From Oscillospiraceae bacterium (GTDB taxonomy: Bacteria > Bacillota > Clostridia > Oscillospirales > Oscillospiraceae): DNA of 37,190 nt. The notes under the pieces are model-generated. The model saw nothing but the letters and a program-made list of their open reading frames with translations, made no database searches and was not told where the DNA came from. This document shows positions 35,172 to 37,190 of the stretch, piece by piece (positions within the stretch are counted from its first letter, which is position 1; each line of letters opens with the position of its first letter). The DNA lies in the NCBI GenBank assembly GCA_009787995.1, contig WQSH01000017.1:1-37190 (forward strand), read 5' to 3'. The translations under genes were made by a program, and so were the position numbers.

Positions 35172-35177
35172 TATAAT
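35172..35177 (+). promoter_or_regulatory. Perfect -10 box of the LytTR operon
   Basis: TATAAT at 35172-35177, but the -35 position 17 bp upstream (35149-35154) reads ATCCAA, a poor match. It lies at the exact mirror position of the exporter -10. A good -10 with a bad -35 suggests dependence on the activator bound at 35108-35137. Start would be near 35184. Confidence 0.65.
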
Positions 35178-35204
35178 GCTGATTGCGATGAAAGGGGTGA
35201 TATG

Positions 35205-35660
35205 ATGAGGTTTCGCATTGAGTTCATACCAAAGGAAACGGACGAAGAAATAGTGATCCGGTGCCACAGCCTTGATGAGAACGTCAAGAGGCATTGTGAA
35301 GCAATCGAATCGCTATTAGACGACAGCCCTGCCATAGTGTACTACAAGGATGATATGGAGTTTTATTTGCCCAGCAGCTCCGTTTTATTCTTTGAGACAG
35401 ATGGAGAAATCGTTTACGCACACACAAAAAGCGATATGTTTAAAGTCAATTACCGCCTTTATGAGCTTGAAGCCATTTTGCCGCCGGAATTTTCAAGAAT
35501 ATCAAAATCCACCGTTGCAAACAGTTCACAAATATTGTCTCTGAGCAAAAATATATCCTCATCGGCATCTGTCCAGTTCTTCGGCACGCATAAGCAAGTA
35601 TTCGTATCAAGGCTTTATTTTAAGAGTTTGAAACAGAAATTAAGTCAAAGGAGAAGGTAA
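35205..35660 (+). CDS. LytTR-family DNA-binding regulator
   Basis: A 151-residue protein without a receiver domain. The C-terminal two thirds resemble a LytTR DNA-binding domain: YYKDDMEFYLPSSSVLFFETD, VYAHTKSDMFKVNYRLYELE, FSRISKSTVANSSQILSL and an end with FVSRLYFKSLKQKL. The first 45 residues (RFRIEFIPKETDEEIVIRCH) match the short N-terminal extension of stand-alone LytTR regulators. Two ATGs lie in a row. The second (35205) is better placed after AAAGGGG; the longer frame upstream overlaps the promoter region. It probably controls itself, the LiaF-like gene 1 nt downstream and the divergent exporter. Confidence 0.88.
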   Translation: MRFRIEFIPKETDEEIVIRCHSLDENVKRHCEAIESLLDDSPAIVYYKDDMEFYLPSSSVLFFETDGEIVYAHTKSDMFKVNYRLYELEAILPPEFSRISKSTVANSSQILSLSKNISSSASVQFFGTHKQVFVSRLYFKSLKQKLSQRRR

Positions 35661-35661
35661 A

Positions 35662-36567
35662 ATGAAAAGGTATAAGATTGGGAATATAGTATGGGGGCTG
35701 CTGTTTATAGTCGCCGCAGGCATGATTGTACTGCACCTCATGGGTCTTTTGGGCGAATTCAGCGTGTGGTCGCTGCTTCTAAGCATCCCCTTAGCAGGCG
35801 GGGCAGTGTGGAGTGCGATTAGGAGAGAGTGGTGGGGGATGTTTATGCTGATGGGTTTCTTGGTGTTAATCTACCGGAGAAATATTGAGTATGCGCTTGA
35901 CATCAGCATCGGCTTCTGGGCGATTTTTGGCATTGCGGCACTTCTGGCAATCGGCTGTTCCCTTATTTTTGGAAAAAAGGGGAAAAAAAAGCTAATAAAT
36001 GTTAACCTCGGGCACAAAAACGGCAAATCATATTCGAGGCGCACCGGTGAGAATGTCCGCTATAAAAACAGCGACAGAGGGAACCGAGGATATGACATCC
36101 ATGTAAGCAGAGGAAAAAAAGGCAAGGATGTCCACATTGTAAATGTCGATGGCGAGGACGTTCACGTCTTTAACGCTGACGACATTGGGGACGACGATGA
36201 CGACGGCGATGAGCACACCGTCGAGAATGTGAGCGGTGATGAAATATATTTCGAAGAGCGGTTTTCAGGGACGAGCAAGTACATAAGTTCTGAAAACTTG
36301 TCATACGTCAGCATCGATAACAGCTTTGGCTCAATGGAGGTCTACTTTGACAATGCAACGCTTTCACCCGAGGGCGCAGTGGTGGACATCAGCAACAGCT
36401 TCGGAGGGGTCGAGCTGTACATACCCCGCGAGTGGAATGTTATAAATAATGTCAGCACTTCCTTCGGGGGCACCGATGCTCCGGAGCGCGCACAAAAAGA
36501 AGGCGCGCCCACCATCACAATTTGCGGCTCAAACAGTTTTGGCGGTGTAGATGTAGAGCTAATCTAA
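35662..36567 (+). CDS. LiaF-like membrane protein
   Basis: A 301-residue protein with four predicted membrane segments (about 8-30, 34-50, 57-71, 79-103), a long basic then acidic linker (DDIGDDDDDGD near 174-183) and a C-terminal domain of LiaF/DUF2154 type. That domain carries four repeats of the form NSFGGVEL (near residues 220, 245, 266 and 291). LiaF proteins hold back cell-wall stress signalling at the membrane in Firmicutes. Here it pairs with a LytTR regulator rather than a LiaRS two-component system, so it may modulate that regulator. AGGAGAAGG precedes the ATG. The stop overlaps the convergent MFS gene. Confidence 0.82.
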   Translation: MKRYKIGNIVWGLLFIVAAGMIVLHLMGLLGEFSVWSLLLSIPLAGGAVWSAIRREWWGMFMLMGFLVLIYRRNIEYALDISIGFWAIFGIAALLAIGCSLIFGKKGKKKLINVNLGHKNGKSYSRRTGENVRYKNSDRGNRGYDIHVSRGKKGKDVHIVNVDGEDVHVFNADDIGDDDDDGDEHTVENVSGDEIYFEERFSGTSKYISSENLSYVSIDNSFGSMEVYFDNATLSPEGAVVDISNSFGGVELYIPREWNVINNVSTSFGGTDAPERAQKEGAPTITICGSNSFGGVDVELI

Positions 36568-37190
36568 CCCCTAAGCTTCGCATTATATCGCTTGTCTGAT
36601 GCAAAGAAGATGTAGACTAGCAGCCCGAGTGCCATAAGCACCGCCCCTGCCCAGAACACGAACCTGAAATCAAAGACGTCTATTAACGCACCGTGTAGCA
36701 AAGAGCCTACCGCAAAGCCGATGTCGATGGAAGTGAAAAAGGCGCCTGACGCAGTCCCCCTCCTTGCGGCGGAGCAGCGCTTGAAGATGAGCGAGTTGAA
36801 TGTGGGGTTGACTGCGCCCTGTGCAAGCCCAAGGGGGAAGCCGAGGGCGACGAGCGCAGGCAAGGTTGTGAGGAACGGCAGGATGATGTATCCGGCAATC
36901 AGGGCTATTAGCCCCGGAATCAAGACAAAATCGGAGCCGCGCCTGTCGACGACCTTGCCCATTAGCATGCGGGAAACGAAGACGCCGGCGGCACTGAAAA
37001 TAAAATATAGTGAAGGGTTGCCAATGCCGGTGCTTATGGCGTATGCGGGCAAAAATAAGGTTTTGCCCGCCATGCCCATAAATATCAGAGTCATGGCCGC
37101 AATGGGCTTGAAGACTGCGTACTCAAAGCCTAAAAACGTTTTGGGCAGCGGCTCGTCGGGCACGGAGGAAGTTGTTGTTGCGGCAGCCTT
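36564..37190 (-). CDS. MFS transporter, C-terminal half (runs off the window)
   Basis: The visible 208 codons encode about six membrane segments, from AVFKPIAAMTLIFMGMAG to GAVLMALGLLVYIFFASDKRY, including FSAAGVFVSRMLMGKVVDRRG, the repeated MFS loop motif. The frame stays open to the window edge through an Ala/Thr/Ser linker, which is probably the central loop of a 12-segment carrier. The GTG at 37163 is therefore likely internal. The substrate is unknown. Its stop overlaps that of the LiaF-like gene, so the two are tail to tail with no room for a separate terminator. Confidence 0.85.
   Translation of the reverse strand, partial: KAAATTTSSVPDEPLPKTFLGFEYAVFKPIAAMTLIFMGMAGKTLFLPAYAISTGIGNPSLYFIFSAAGVFVSRMLMGKVVDRRGSDFVLIPGLIALIAGYIILPFLTTLPALVALGFPLGLAQGAVNPTFNSLIFKRCSAARRGTASGAFFTSIDIGFAVGSLLHGALIDVFDFRFVFWAGAVLMALGLLVYIFFASDKRYNAKLRG

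Overview
The window looks like part of the chromosome of a Gram-positive anaerobe of the Clostridia type. The binding proteins are lipobox lipoproteins. Diaminopimelate is made with an LL-DAP aminotransferase (DapL). Most genes have strong AGGAGG-type ribosome sites and several start with TTG or GTG. Base composition looks roughly balanced. I see no tRNA, rRNA, CRISPR array, prophage or complete insertion sequence. The organism call is inference from gene content.

Left part, plus strand. A structured repeat (22-148) is followed by a promoter and hairpin leader, then dapF, pyrG, dapL, an orphan gatC and a malic enzyme, closed by a strong terminator at 5687-5740. Next comes a complete phosphonate system from 5865 to 16005: binding lipoprotein PhnD, transporter PhnC and two PhnE permeases, then phnM, G, H, I, J, K, L (the carbon-phosphorus lyase) and a PHP-family phosphoesterase. 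The PHP enzyme probably does the last step, opening the ribose cyclic phosphate, in place of PhnP. There is no phnF, phnN, phnO or phnP.

Middle part, minus strand. After yjbQ and a possible decayed gene lies a dense run that reads argG-argH-purC-purB-purA-carA-guaA. The first five genes are the three aspartate-to-fumarate amino-transfer modules of arginine and purine synthesis. carA and guaA are both glutamine amidotransferases. A 164-bp inverted-repeat, MITE-like element separates purA from carA, and one of its ends holds the purA stop codon. Upstream of argG, on the same strand, is a large lipoprotein that appears to fuse a beta-propeller-like region to a family 1 solute-binding domain.

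Right part. An OFA-type MFS transporter and a CoA-transferase (plus strand) end in a terminator, followed by a second copy of the structured repeat. Then comes a two-gene ABC exporter on the minus strand, divergent from a LytTR regulator and a LiaF-like membrane protein. The region between them carries four 9-bp repeats and two promoters laid out as mirror images around position 35101, a clear candidate for one regulator switching both operons. The window ends inside an MFS transporter on the minus strand.

The least explained signals are the two-copy structured repeat, the mirror-symmetric LytTR control region and the inverted-repeat element at the purA stop.
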